Origin: Giesbergeria sp.
Lineage (GTDB): Bacteria; Pseudomonadota; Gammaproteobacteria; Burkholderiales; Burkholderiaceae_C
Length of the DNA: 7,104 bases
NCBI GenBank assembly: GCA_017998735.1
Contig: JAGOCN010000083.1
Location: 1 to 7,104 of the forward strand
Reading direction: 5' to 3'
Below, one piece after another: positions 1 through 5,923 of the stretch. The notes under the pieces were generated by a model. That model made no database searches. It saw nothing but the letters and a program-made list of their open reading frames with translations, and had not been told where the DNA came from. The translations under genes and the position numbers were made by a program. Each line of letters opens with the position of its first letter. Position 1 is the first letter of the stretch.

Positions 1-180
1 TGCGGCGCCCTGCCCGATTCGCGGCCGAAAGGTATCGCAGGCCTTGGAATAAGGAGCTGGACTTGCTCGGAATGTGGCTGTGTGCATGACAGAGATGTGA
101 ATGCCGCTAAGAACATCCTGAACAAGTCGGGTTCCCGTGCCGGACATGGCACGCCAGCAGTGGGAATCCCCGCCCTTTAG
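1..180 (+). CDS. tnpB: TnpB (OrfB), IS200/IS605-family RNA-guided nuclease, C-terminal 59 codons only
   Basis: This is the 3' end of a reading frame that enters from the left edge in frame 1 and stops at TAG 178-180. The visible part begins in the TnpB zinc finger: [11 protein letters not shown], then WTCSECG, giving the last cysteine of the first pair and the complete second Cxx[13 protein letters not shown] follows, the signature around the third RuvC catalytic aspartate. The tail ends [10 protein letters not shown], and its stop codon lies in the loop/stem of the terminal hairpin, as is usual in these elements. TnpB is known to be an omega-RNA-guided DNA nuclease that helps keep the transposon in place; transposition itself is done by TnpA. 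The catalytic D is present, so nothing visible suggests a dead nuclease, but the other RuvC residues are outside the window. Whether a tnpA lies upstream cannot be seen. Confidence 0.9.
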   Translation, partial: CGALPDSRPKGIAGLGIRSWTCSECGCVHDRDVNAAKNILNKSGSRAGHGTPAVGIPAL

Positions 181-187
181 GGCGGGG
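168..187 (+). repeat. Subterminal right-end hairpin of the IS element
   Basis: CCCCGCCC (168-175) pairs perfectly with GGGCGGGG (180-187) around the loop TTTA. It sits 7-10 bases before the presumed cleavage site TCAA, where TnpA of this family recognises its hairpin. The tnpB stop codon overlaps the loop and the second arm. The hairpin has no following T-run, so it is not a good intrinsic terminator. Confidence 0.85.
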
Positions 188-195
188 AGGATGTC

Positions 196-201
196 AAGGA
201 G
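196..201 (+). promoter_or_regulatory. Ribosome binding site of surf1, built across the IS junction
   Basis: AAGGAG lies 11 bases before the GTG at 213. Its first two A residues appear to be the last two bases of the insertion element (TCAA) and the GGAG is host flank. This site supports the GTG start, as no ATG lies nearby in frame. Confidence 0.6.
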
Positions 202-212
202 CGCATTATCCT

Positions 213-1052
213 GTGAACACGGAAAAAACACCGAAGCTTGCACAGCCGGGTTTCTGGCTGGTCACGGTGGCCGCACTGGCCGCTGTGGTCCTGACGGCAT
301 CGCTGGGGCGATGGCAGCTGGACCGTGCGGCGCAGAAGGAAGCCTTCCAGACGGCGGTGGACACGCAGGCGCGCCTGCCGCTGCTGGACGGCCGCAGCCT
401 GGCCATGGACCGCACGGTTGCAGGCAAAGTCGAAGGCGAGGGTGAAGGCAAAGGCGACGCACTGGCCCCGCAAGAGCAGGCGCTGGTGCACCGCACGGTG
501 GCCCTGTCGGGGCAGTGGCTGCCGCAGCACACCGTTTTTCTGGACAACCGGCAGATGAACGGGCGTCCGGGGTTTTTCGTGCTGACACCGCTGCAGCTGC
601 AGGGCAACCCCGCGGTGGTGCTGGTGCAGCGCGGCTGGGTGGCGCGCAACTTTCAGGAGCGCACGGCGCTGCCTTCCATCGACACCCCCGCCGGGCCGGT
701 GCAGCTGCAGGGCAGGGTGGCACCGCCGCCTTCCCGGCTTTTTGAATTTGCCGGGGCAGACACCCCGCCACCGGGGTCTTCCCGCATCCGGCAAAATCTG
801 GACCTGGAAGCCTTTCGCAGCGAAACCGGTCTGGCACTGACCCGCCTGACCGTGCTGCAGACCGGCGGCGCCAGCGAAGGGCTGCTGCGCGAATGGCCGG
901 CCATCCGGACCGGTGTTGAAAAACACTACGGTTACGCTTTTCAATGGTTCGGGCTCAGCAGCCTGGTGGTTTTTCTTTATGTCTGGTTCCAACTTGTCCG
1001 ACCTGTACTCCGCGCACGCCGCGCCTCCCGTGCCTCCGGTGCCCGCTCCTGA
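213..1052 (+). CDS. surf1: SURF1 family cytochrome c oxidase assembly protein
   Basis: The 279-residue membrane protein has the SURF1/Shy1 layout: an N-terminal transmembrane helix (about residues 14-30), a periplasmic domain, and a second helix near the C terminus (about 246-264). Family motifs are LGRWQLDR (31-38), FLDNRQMNGRPGF (109-121), VLVQRGWV (136-143) and EKHYGYAFQWF (236-246). SURF1 proteins help insert heme A into subunit I of aa3-type oxidases, and bacterial members bind heme A. The start is GTG, supported by AAGGAG at 196-201. The 3' end overlaps the next gene. Residues 74-80 hold an (EG)3K stretch from a hexanucleotide repeat, lying in a region that is usually variable. The C-terminal tail is arginine/serine-rich, perhaps because it is read through the overlap. 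The insertion element just upstream may separate this gene from the oxidase subunit genes normally found before it. Confidence 0.93.
   Translation: MNTEKTPKLAQPGFWLVTVAALAAVVLTASLGRWQLDRAAQKEAFQTAVDTQARLPLLDGRSLAMDRTVAGKVEGEGEGKGDALAPQEQALVHRTVALSGQWLPQHTVFLDNRQMNGRPGFFVLTPLQLQGNPAVVLVQRGWVARNFQERTALPSIDTPAGPVQLQGRVAPPPSRLFEFAGADTPPPGSSRIRQNLDLEAFRSETGLALTRLTVLQTGGASEGLLREWPAIRTGVEKHYGYAFQWFGLSSLVVFLYVWFQLVRPVLRARRASRASGARS
432..455 (+). repeat. Hexanucleotide tandem repeat in surf1, four units
   Basis: Units GAAGGC, GAGGGT, GAAGGC and AAAGGC follow each other in frame and encode EG-EG-EG-KG. Gain or loss of a unit would keep the reading frame and change only the loop after the first helix. 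Confidence 0.7.
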
Positions 1053-1740
1053 TGCCTCCGGCGCCCAGCCTCTGGGCATGACCGTGCACACCCTGCCGCC
1101 CGCCGGGCAGGCCGTGGCGGCGGCGCAGGGCAGCCCGCACGCGCGCTGGAAAATGCTGGGCGTGCTGCTGGTGTGCGCAGCGCCCGTGCTGGCGTCTTAC
1201 TTCACCTACTACGTCATCCGGCCCGACGGGCGCAAGAACTATGGCGAACTGGTGCAGCCCCAGCACCCCATGCCGGCTGCCTTGACCACCACCGCGCTGG
1301 ACGGCAGCGACCCTGCGCCCCTGACCGCCCTGAAACACCAGTGGCTGCTGGTGAGCGTGGGCTCGGGCGCCTGCGATGCCACCTGCCAGAACCACCTGTA
1401 CCTGCAGCGCCAGATGCGCGAGAGCCTGGGCAAGGAAAAGCAGCGCCTGGACTGGGTCTGGCTGGTCACCGACGACGCCAGCCCGCCGGCCAACCTGCAA
1501 ACGGCGCTGCAGCAGGCCACCGTGCGGCGCGTGGACGCCAGCGCGCTGGCGCAGTGGTTGCAGCCGGCCGCCGGCCATGCACTGGCCGAGCACCTGTATG
1601 TGGTCGATCCCATGGGCAACTGGATGATGCGGTTTCCTGCGGGCATCGACGCTGCTGCCGCCGCCCGCGCCAAGCGCGACCTGGAGCGCCTGCTGCGCGC
1701 CTCGGCCAGCTGGGACACCGCCGGGCGGGACACGCCGTGA
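979..1740 (+). CDS. Unnamed membrane-anchored SCO/thioredoxin-like protein of the cox cluster
   Basis: Counting from ATG 979 this is a 253-residue protein. A proline/alanine-rich N terminus is followed by one transmembrane helix (about 60-79, VLLVCAAPVLASYF), then RPDGRKNYGEL and a soluble domain facing the periplasm. That domain looks like a reduced SCO/thioredoxin fold: a strand LLVSVGSG, then CDATC (C132, C136; a CX3C as in SCO), an LYLQRQ helix, the strand WVWLVTDD, and near the end LYVVDPMGNWMMRF, which resembles the LYDPEGR region of SCO. Histidines at 200 and 205 are near, but not at, the SCO histidine spacing. I recall similar proteins between SURF1 and COX15 in Burkholderiales, usually annotated only as transmembrane proteins. 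A role in oxidase copper or thiol handling is inference. The start is uncertain: 979 overlaps surf1 by 74 bases, while ATG 1078 would remove that overlap and leave a 220-residue protein still including the helix. Confidence 0.8.
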   Translation: MSGSNLSDLYSAHAAPPVPPVPAPDASGAQPLGMTVHTLPPAGQAVAAAQGSPHARWKMLGVLLVCAAPVLASYFTYYVIRPDGRKNYGELVQPQHPMPAALTTTALDGSDPAPLTALKHQWLLVSVGSGACDATCQNHLYLQRQMRESLGKEKQRLDWVWLVTDDASPPANLQTALQQATVRRVDASALAQWLQPAAGHALAEHLYVVDPMGNWMMRFPAGIDAAAAARAKRDLERLLRASASWDTAGRDTP

Positions 1741-3005
1741 CACCTCCGGCAGTCCAGCCGCTGTACGACCTGGGGCCGCTCCTGCAGATGCTGCTGCTGG
1801 GCGCGGCCATTGCGCTTTTGCCGCTGGCCTGGGTGTGGCGGCGCAACCGGGGCGCTGGGCGCAGCCGCCGCTGGCAGGCGCTCACGGTGCTGACGCTGTT
1901 TCTCACCTTTGACCTGGTGCTGTTTGGCGCTTTCACGCGCCTGACCGATTCGGGCCTGGGCTGCCCCGACTGGCCTGGCTGCTATGGCAGCGCCAGCCCG
2001 GTGGGTGCCCGCAACCACATTGCCGCTGCGCAGGAAGCTCTGCCCAGCGGGCCGGTCACGCACGGCAAGGCCTGGGTGGAGATGGTGCACCGCTACCTGG
2101 CAACCGGCGTGGGTTTTCTCATCACCGTGCTGGCGGTGGTGGCCTGGCGCGAGCGCTGGCGTGCGCGGCGGGGCAGTGGTGGCGGCGGTGCTCTGCAGTT
2201 TGCCGGCGCGGTCCCTGCGCTTGGCCCCGGCTGGCCGACCTTCACGCTTTTGTGGGTGTGCCTGCAGGGTGCGTTTGGTGCGCTCACCGTGACCATGAAG
2301 CTGTTTCCGGCCATCGTCACGCTGCACCTGATGGGCGGCATCGTGCTGCTGGTGCTGCTGTGCATGCAGGCCGTGCGCCAGTCGCAGGCGGCGCAGGGCC
2401 AGTTGCCGGTGCTGCTGGGCCGGGGCCTGCGGGCGCTGCTGGCGGGTACGGCGCTGCTGCTGGCGCTGCAGGTGGCGCTGGGCGGCTGGGTCAGCACCAA
2501 CTATGCCGTGCTGGCTTGCAACACCTTTCCGCAATGCCAGGGCAGCTGGTGGCCGGTGATGGACTTTGCCCAGGGTTTTGAGCTTTGGCGCGCACTGGGC
2601 CTGCAGAGCGATGGCAGCCCGCTGCACTTTTCAGCCCTGACCGCCATCCATTACACGCACCGCCTGTTTGCCTATGGCCTGCTGGCGGCCATGGCCGTGC
2701 TGGCCTGGCAACTGGGCCGCGCTGCCCGCCAGAAGCGCGATGCAGCACAGCAGCGCCTGCTGCAGTCGCAGGCGCGCTGGCTGGGCGGTCTGGCGCTGCT
2801 GCAGTTCCTGACCGGCCTGAGCAATGTGGTGCTGGACTGGCCGCTGCTGGCCGCCGTGCTGCACACTGGCGGCGCCGCCGCGCTGTCGGTGGTGCTGGCC
2901 TGGGCCTGGACCGCCAGCGCCAGCACCAGTGCCGTGCGCAGCAGCGTGCCGCAACCCGATGAATCCCCTGCGCAGCCCGTCCGCGCCACCCGAGCTTCCG
3001 TATGA
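1737..3005 (+). CDS. ctaA: Heme A synthase (COX15/CtaA family)
   Basis: The 422-residue polytopic inner-membrane protein has about eight helices in two similar halves and oxidises the C8 methyl of heme O to the formyl of heme A. Four conserved heme-ligand histidines are visible in the usual settings: EMVHRY (H118), TLHLMGG (H197), IHYTHR (H305 or H308) and LHTGGA (H376). Two cysteine pairs sit in the corresponding periplasmic loops: [10 protein letters not shown] (C76, C82) and ACNTFPQC (C261, C267). The GTG start overlaps the previous stop as GTGA, implying translational coupling; GGGCGGGA at 1723-1730 is a possible binding site. A glycine-rich loop (about 146-151) and a hydrophilic Ser/Pro/Arg tail after about 392 look dispensable. 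It is paired with ctaB immediately downstream, the enzyme that makes its substrate. Confidence 0.95.
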   Translation: MTPPAVQPLYDLGPLLQMLLLGAAIALLPLAWVWRRNRGAGRSRRWQALTVLTLFLTFDLVLFGAFTRLTDSGLGCPDWPGCYGSASPVGARNHIAAAQEALPSGPVTHGKAWVEMVHRYLATGVGFLITVLAVVAWRERWRARRGSGGGGALQFAGAVPALGPGWPTFTLLWVCLQGAFGALTVTMKLFPAIVTLHLMGGIVLLVLLCMQAVRQSQAAQGQLPVLLGRGLRALLAGTALLLALQVALGGWVSTNYAVLACNTFPQCQGSWWPVMDFAQGFELWRALGLQSDGSPLHFSALTAIHYTHRLFAYGLLAAMAVLAWQLGRAARQKRDAAQQRLLQSQARWLGGLALLQFLTGLSNVVLDWPLLAAVLHTGGAAALSVVLAWAWTASASTSAVRSSVPQPDESPAQPVRATRASV

Positions 3006-3910
3006 GCGCTGCCACTTCCTCCCCTCCTTCCCTGACCGAACCCTCGCGCGTGGCACAGTACTACGCGCTGACCAAGCCGCGCGTGGTGCAGCTGATCGTG
3101 TTCTGCGCGCTGATCGGCATGGTGCTGGCCGTGCCGGGCCTGCCCACCGCATCCCAGTTGCTGACCATGGCGGTGGCCTGCGCCGGCATCTGGCTGGTGG
3201 CCGGCGCGGCGGCTGCCTTCAACTGCCTGGTCGAGAAAACCATCGACGCCAAGATGAAGCGCACCGCCTGGCGGCCAACCGCCAAGGGGCAGCTGTCGGA
3301 CCGGCAGGCGCTGGCGTTTTCTGCCGCGCTGTGCGCGGCCGGTTCGGTGGTGCTGTTTGTCTGGGTCAACCCGCTGACCATGTGGCTGACCTTTGCCACC
3401 TTTGTGGGTTACGCGGTCATCTACACGCTGGTGCTCAAGCCGCTCACGCCGCAGAACATCGTGATTGGCGGTGCCTCGGGCGCCATGCCGCCGGTGCTGG
3501 GCTGGGCGGCGCTGCGCGGCGATGTCGGGCCGGAGGCGCTGATCCTGTTTCTGATCATCTTCCTGTGGACGCCGCCGCATTTCTGGGCGCTGGCGCTGTA
3601 CCGGGTCGAGGACTACCGCAAATCGGGCCTGCCGATGCTGCCCGTGACGCACGGCAATGAGTTCACCCGGCTGCAGGTGTTTTTGTACACCCTCATCCTG
3701 TTTGCCGGCTGCCTGATGCCCTTCATTTACGGCATGAGTTCCTGGCTCTACCTGGCAACCGCAGTGGTGCTGAGCACCGGCTTCTGCCTTTATGGTTTTG
3801 CCTTGTGGCGCAACTACTCGGACGCGCTGGCGCGCAGGACCTTCCGTTTCTCGCTGGTCCACCTGAGCGTGCTGTTTGCCGCGCTGCTGGTGGACCACTA
3901 TGTTTTCTGA
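3002..3910 (+). CDS. ctaB: Protoheme IX farnesyltransferase (heme O synthase)
   Basis: The 302-residue UbiA-superfamily membrane prenyltransferase transfers a farnesyl group from farnesyl diphosphate to heme b, giving heme O, the substrate of CtaA. The N terminus carries the typical [20 protein letters not shown]. The first prenyl-diphosphate/Mg motif is NCLVEKTID (N74, E78, D82) followed by [10 protein letters not shown]. The second is [16 protein letters not shown] (about 203-218). [13 protein letters not shown] (189-200) is also characteristic. The first acidic position of the first motif is Glu rather than the more usual Asp; eukaryotic COX10 also has Glu there, so I expect activity. About eight or nine helices are evident. 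The ATG overlaps the ctaA stop as ATGA, so the two genes are probably translationally coupled. The length fits the family. Confidence 0.95.
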   Translation: MSAATSSPPSLTEPSRVAQYYALTKPRVVQLIVFCALIGMVLAVPGLPTASQLLTMAVACAGIWLVAGAAAAFNCLVEKTIDAKMKRTAWRPTAKGQLSDRQALAFSAALCAAGSVVLFVWVNPLTMWLTFATFVGYAVIYTLVLKPLTPQNIVIGGASGAMPPVLGWAALRGDVGPEALILFLIIFLWTPPHFWALALYRVEDYRKSGLPMLPVTHGNEFTRLQVFLYTLILFAGCLMPFIYGMSSWLYLATAVVLSTGFCLYGFALWRNYSDALARRTFRFSLVHLSVLFAALLVDHYVF

Positions 3911-3912
3911 GG

Positions 3913-3927
3913 GCGGCCGCAGGCCGC
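3913..3927 (+). repeat. Short GC hairpin between ctaB and sco
   Basis: GCGGCC (3913-3918) pairs perfectly with GGCCGC (3922-3927) around GCA. It lies 2 bases after the ctaB stop and 13 bases before the sco start, with no T-run following. It is therefore more likely a processing or translation-initiation structure than a terminator. Confidence 0.5.
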
Positions 3928-3940
3928 GCAACACTTCAAG

Positions 3941-4552
3941 ATGCTCAAAAGAAATGCTATTAAAATAATAGCTGCTGGCGCACTGTCCATAAGCGCTGCA
4001 GCCATTCTGACCGGATGCTCCAAAAGCCCGGTCGCCTTCCAGGGCGTGGACATCACGGGCGCCGATTACGCAGGCGACTTCCAGCTGGCCGACCACAACG
4101 GCCAGCAGCGCAGCCTGAAGGACTTTGCCGGCAAGGTGGTGGTGGTGTTCTTCGGCTTCACGCAGTGCCCGGACGTGTGCCCGACCTCCATGCAGGAGCT
4201 GGCCGAGGTCAAAAAGCAGCTGGGCAAGGACGGCGAACGGCTGCAGGGCATCTTTGTGACCGTGGACCCCGAGCGCGACCAGCTGGCGCTGCTCAAAAGC
4301 TACATGCAGAACTTCGACCCCAGCTTTCTGGCGCTGCGCCCCACGCCCGAGCAGCTGCCGGCACTGGCCAAGGACTACAAGATCTACTACAAGAAAGTGG
4401 ACGGCAAAACCCCCACCAGCTACACCATGGACCACTCGGCCGGCAGCTACCTCTACGACCCAGAGGGCCGCCTGCGCGTGTACCAGCGCTACGGCAGCGG
4501 CGCCGAGGCGCTGGCCGCCGACGTTCGCACATTGCTGGACGAGGCGCGTTGA
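3941..4552 (+). CDS. sco: SCO1/SenC-type copper chaperone, lipoprotein
   Basis: The 203-residue protein has a lipoprotein signal peptide with lipobox LTGC (C26), so the mature protein should be anchored to the periplasmic face of a membrane. The thioredoxin-fold SCO domain starts at about 43 (DYAGDFQLADHNGQ). Its copper ligands are all present: FTQCPDVCPTS (C76, C80) and MDHSAGSYLYDPEG (H165). FVTVDPERD (105-113) is another family hallmark. SCO proteins deliver copper to the CuA centre of subunit II, or reduce its cysteines. The gene starts 30 bases after ctaB and has only a poor ribosome binding site (TTCAAG directly before ATG), so coupling to ctaB is plausible. Codons 6-22 of the signal peptide coincide with a dispersed palindromic repeat and include two ATA codons plus ATT and AAA, unlike the G/C-ending codons elsewhere in the window. 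Confidence 0.95.
   Translation: MLKRNAIKIIAAGALSISAAAILTGCSKSPVAFQGVDITGADYAGDFQLADHNGQQRSLKDFAGKVVVVFFGFTQCPDVCPTSMQELAEVKKQLGKDGERLQGIFVTVDPERDQLALLKSYMQNFDPSFLALRPTPEQLPALAKDYKIYYKKVDGKTPTSYTMDHSAGSYLYDPEGRLRVYQRYGSGAEALAADVRTLLDEAR
3955..4006 (+). repeat. Dispersed palindromic repeat, copy A, inside the sco signal-peptide coding region
   Basis: This 52-base stretch aligns without gaps to 5745-5796, with 39 of 52 identical bases by my count; shared blocks include TGCTAT, TTGGCGCA/CTGGCGCA and AAGCGCTG. It contains a perfect 7-bp inverted repeat, GCTATTA (3956-3962) and TAATAGC (3966-3972). A second imperfect stem is formed by GCTGCTGGCGC (3971-3981) with GCGCTGCAGC (3993-4002). From memory, sequences of this type are frequent between genes in Comamonadaceae; I could not verify this. 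Confidence 0.65.
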
Positions 4553-4609
4553 GGCCGCTTGAGAGGCGGGTGCGGAGGGCAAAGGCACCTGCGCGCCACG
4601 GCTGCGGCA

Positions 4610-4638
4610 CTGAAAGGCCCTCAGCCGCAAGCTAAAAT
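4610..4638 (+). promoter_or_regulatory. Possible sigma-70 promoter for the NYN gene
   Basis: CTGAAA (4610-4615; 4 of 6 to TTGACA) and TAAAAT (4633-4638; 5 of 6 to TATAAT) are separated by 17 bases in an otherwise GC-rich gap. Transcripts would start about 80 bases before the ATG at 4728 and pass through the hairpin at 4687-4703. This is pattern matching only. Confidence 0.4.
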
Positions 4639-4686
4639 TTCCCCTGCTTTTCAGGCGCCTATCTGTCAACGCCTGGCTGGCAACTG

Positions 4687-4713
4687 CCCCCTTTTTCAGG
4701 GGGTTTATTTTTT
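4687..4713 (+). terminator. Terminator-like hairpin after sco
   Basis: CCCCC (4687-4691), the loop TTTTTCA and GGGGG (4699-4703) are followed by TTTATTTTTT (4704-4713). The stem is only 5 bp but all G-C, with a good T-tract, so it could end the cox assembly transcript. If the upstream promoter-like site is real, the hairpin also lies in the leader of the NYN gene and could attenuate it. Confidence 0.55.
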
Positions 4714-4727
4714 CCCAAGGTACATGA

Positions 4728-5645
4728 ATGAACCGTTTTGCAGTGATGGTCGATGCCGGCTACCTGTTGCGCCAGGGCATTGAAATCATCAGCCACCGCG
4801 AAAGCTCCTCGCGCGCCGATCTGGACATTGAAAGCCCTGGCAGACTCGTCCAGGTGTTGCTGGACAAGGCGCACGCCGTCCTGAACCTGAGCGGCAAGGA
4901 ATTGCTGCGCGTTTACTGGTACGACGGCGTGCTGACGCATGGCCTGACACACCAGCAAAGGGCGTTTGCCCATGCCGATGACGTGCAGTTTCGCGCTGGC
5001 ACGGTCAACGCCAGTGGCCAGCAGAAAAGCGTGGATGCGCTGATCGTCACCGACCTGATCGAGCTGAGCACGCACCGCGCCATCTGCGATGTGGTGCTGC
5101 TGACCGGCGACAGCGATCTGGCGGTGGGCATGGACATGGCGCAAAAACGCGGTGTGCGCATTGCCGTGCTGGGCGTGGAAGACCTGGACATCGGCGTGGC
5201 GCACCACCAGAGCTTCGAGACCACCAGCCGGGCCGACCGCAGCGGCATGCTGCGCCAGGCCGATCTGCTGCCGGTGCTGCGCTATGCGCCTGCTTCGCAC
5301 ACTTCACAGGCTTTACAGGCTTCCGCGCAGCAAAAGAATTCGCAGCCGCACTCGCAGCCACCACACCATTTTTCATTCGATGCCGCTGCCGGACCGGGTG
5401 CCGGGCCTGCTTCACCGGCACGGCCCCACCGGGCGCTGGACCAGAAGGAAATCGAATTTGCCGTGCTGGAATTCATTGCCAGGCAACCCGAACCCCTGTC
5501 CGGGGTGGTGGACCAGAACAGCCAGCGCATCGACATGGACATTGACCGGGCCTTACTGCACCACGTCTTCACGCACCTGGGCCATGGCCGCCTGACCGAG
5601 GCAGAGAAAATCTACGCCCGGCAGGTGTTTCGCGCAGAGGTTTGA
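4728..5645 (+). CDS. NYN (PIN-like/LabA) domain protein, putative nuclease
   Basis: The 305-residue soluble protein has no signal peptide. The N-terminal domain (about 1-186) matches the NYN/LabA-type PIN-like fold: MVDAGYLL with D9, KSVDALIVTDLIEL with D103 and D108, and LLTGDSDL with D128 and D130, followed by the hydrophobic strand RIAVLGV. These acidic residues are those expected to bind metal in NYN ribonucleases. A Gln/Ser/Pro/Ala-rich linker (about 187-236) leads to a C-terminal module (about 238-305, from LDQKEIEFAVLEF), predicted helical and possibly a winged-helix nucleic-acid-binding domain; I do not recognise it firmly. ATG 4728 is preceded by AAGG at 4717-4720. An out-of-frame ATG at 4724 is ignored. 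The gene is separated from sco by 175 bases with a promoter-like site and terminator-like hairpin, so it is probably a separate unit and not an oxidase gene. Substrate and biological role are unknown. Confidence 0.85.
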   Translation: MNRFAVMVDAGYLLRQGIEIISHRESSSRADLDIESPGRLVQVLLDKAHAVLNLSGKELLRVYWYDGVLTHGLTHQQRAFAHADDVQFRAGTVNASGQQKSVDALIVTDLIELSTHRAICDVVLLTGDSDLAVGMDMAQKRGVRIAVLGVEDLDIGVAHHQSFETTSRADRSGMLRQADLLPVLRYAPASHTSQALQASAQQKNSQPHSQPPHHFSFDAAAGPGAGPASPARPHRALDQKEIEFAVLEFIARQPEPLSGVVDQNSQRIDMDIDRALLHHVFTHLGHGRLTEAEKIYARQVFRAEV

Positions 5646-5654
5646 AGCACCGGC

Positions 5655-5694
5655 TGCAGGCGCGTTCACCGGCCTGTTTCCGGCTGCGCCTGCA
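5655..5694 (+). terminator. Large hairpin just after the NYN gene
   Basis: TGCAGGCGC (5655-5663) pairs perfectly with GCGCCTGCA (5686-5694), and an inner stem CCGG (5669-5672) with CCGG (5680-5683) extends it. It begins 10 bases after the stop codon. Only CAGTTT follows, not a real T-tract, so it may protect the transcript end or act as a factor-assisted terminator. Confidence 0.45.
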
Positions 5695-5710
5695 CAGTTT
5701 CCGCCTTGGA

Positions 5711-5764
5711 CAGCTCCCAATTCTTTTGTAAAAACACTGGAATTTGCTATAAAAAAAGGAGCTG
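5711..5764 (+). repeat. Interrupted inverted repeat enclosing the left part of repeat copy B
   Basis: CAGCTCC (5711-5717) is complementary to GGAGCTG (5758-5764), and AATTC (5719-5723) to GAATT (5740-5744). The right arm lies in repeat copy B. This AT-rich sequence stands out from the surrounding GC-rich DNA. Confidence 0.5.
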
Positions 5765-5796
5765 TTGGCGCAGGCTGCACAAGCGCTGGAGGCACT
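5745..5796 (+). repeat. Dispersed palindromic repeat, copy B, intergenic
   Basis: It has the same orientation and length as the copy at 3955-4006, with 39 of 52 bases identical and no gaps. It lies between the 3' ends of two converging genes, the usual setting for such elements. TGCTATAAA (5745-5753) is also an extended -10 lookalike, with TTGTAA (5726-5731) at 16-base spacing; the promoter reading is weak. Confidence 0.6.
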
Positions 5797-5864
5797 TTTT
5801 GCCAAAAATGCAGGCTGGCAGCAAAAACGGTGCTGCTGGCCTGGTGCCCAGCCGTCCAGCTTTC

Positions 5865-5904
5865 CATCCGTTCATCCGTCCATCCGTTCATCCGTTCATC
5901 CGTC
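5865..5904 (+). repeat. Octanucleotide tandem repeat, five units of CATCCGTY
   Basis: Five contiguous 8-base units read CATCCGTT, CATCCGTC, CATCCGTT, CATCCGTT, CATCCGTC and pass into a short CAGC run. It lies 19 bases beyond the stop of the minus-strand receptor gene, outside any credible coding region. No strong terminator is seen for that gene; the best candidate is a weak minus-strand hairpin around 5841-5812 followed by TTTTT at 5808-5804. Confidence 0.85.
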
Positions 5905-5923
5905 CAGCCAGCCAGAAACCCCT

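Larger units (their letters stand above)
1..197 (+). mobile_element. IS200/IS605-family insertion sequence, right end
   Basis: The TnpB tail is followed by a perfect short hairpin and then AGGATGTCAA, the typical right-end layout of IS605/IS1341-type elements. These elements lack terminal inverted repeats and make no target duplication. I place the boundary after TCAA at 194-197, by analogy with the right cleavage site of IS608; it could be off by a few bases. The left end is outside the window. In this family the right end and the 3' part of tnpB also encode the omega-RNA scaffold, so a guide would begin at about position 198. Confidence 0.85.

Noticed and set aside
1173..1736. Upstream extension of the ctaA reading frame
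   Set aside because: It overlaps the SCO-like gene in another frame and gives non-membrane, Arg/Ala/Pro-rich sequence; the COX15 similarity begins after GTG 1737.
2672..4669. A 665-codon open frame on the minus strand, and other long minus-strand frames opposite ctaA and surf1
   Set aside because: They lie opposite well-identified genes in GC-rich DNA, where antisense frames stay open by chance; their translations are Arg/Gln/His/Ala-rich and match no family I recognise.
4559..4783. Small plus-strand frame between sco and the NYN gene
   Set aside because: It runs through the terminator-like hairpin and overlaps the NYN start in another frame; no ribosome binding site or family similarity is seen.
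5553..5891. Minus-strand frame containing repeated WTDERM-like residues
   Set aside because: The peptide repeat is only the translation of the octamer array, and the rest is antisense of the NYN gene end.
5865..5904. Possible CRISPR-like array
   Set aside because: The units are 8 bases and directly contiguous, without spacers, so it is a simple tandem repeat.
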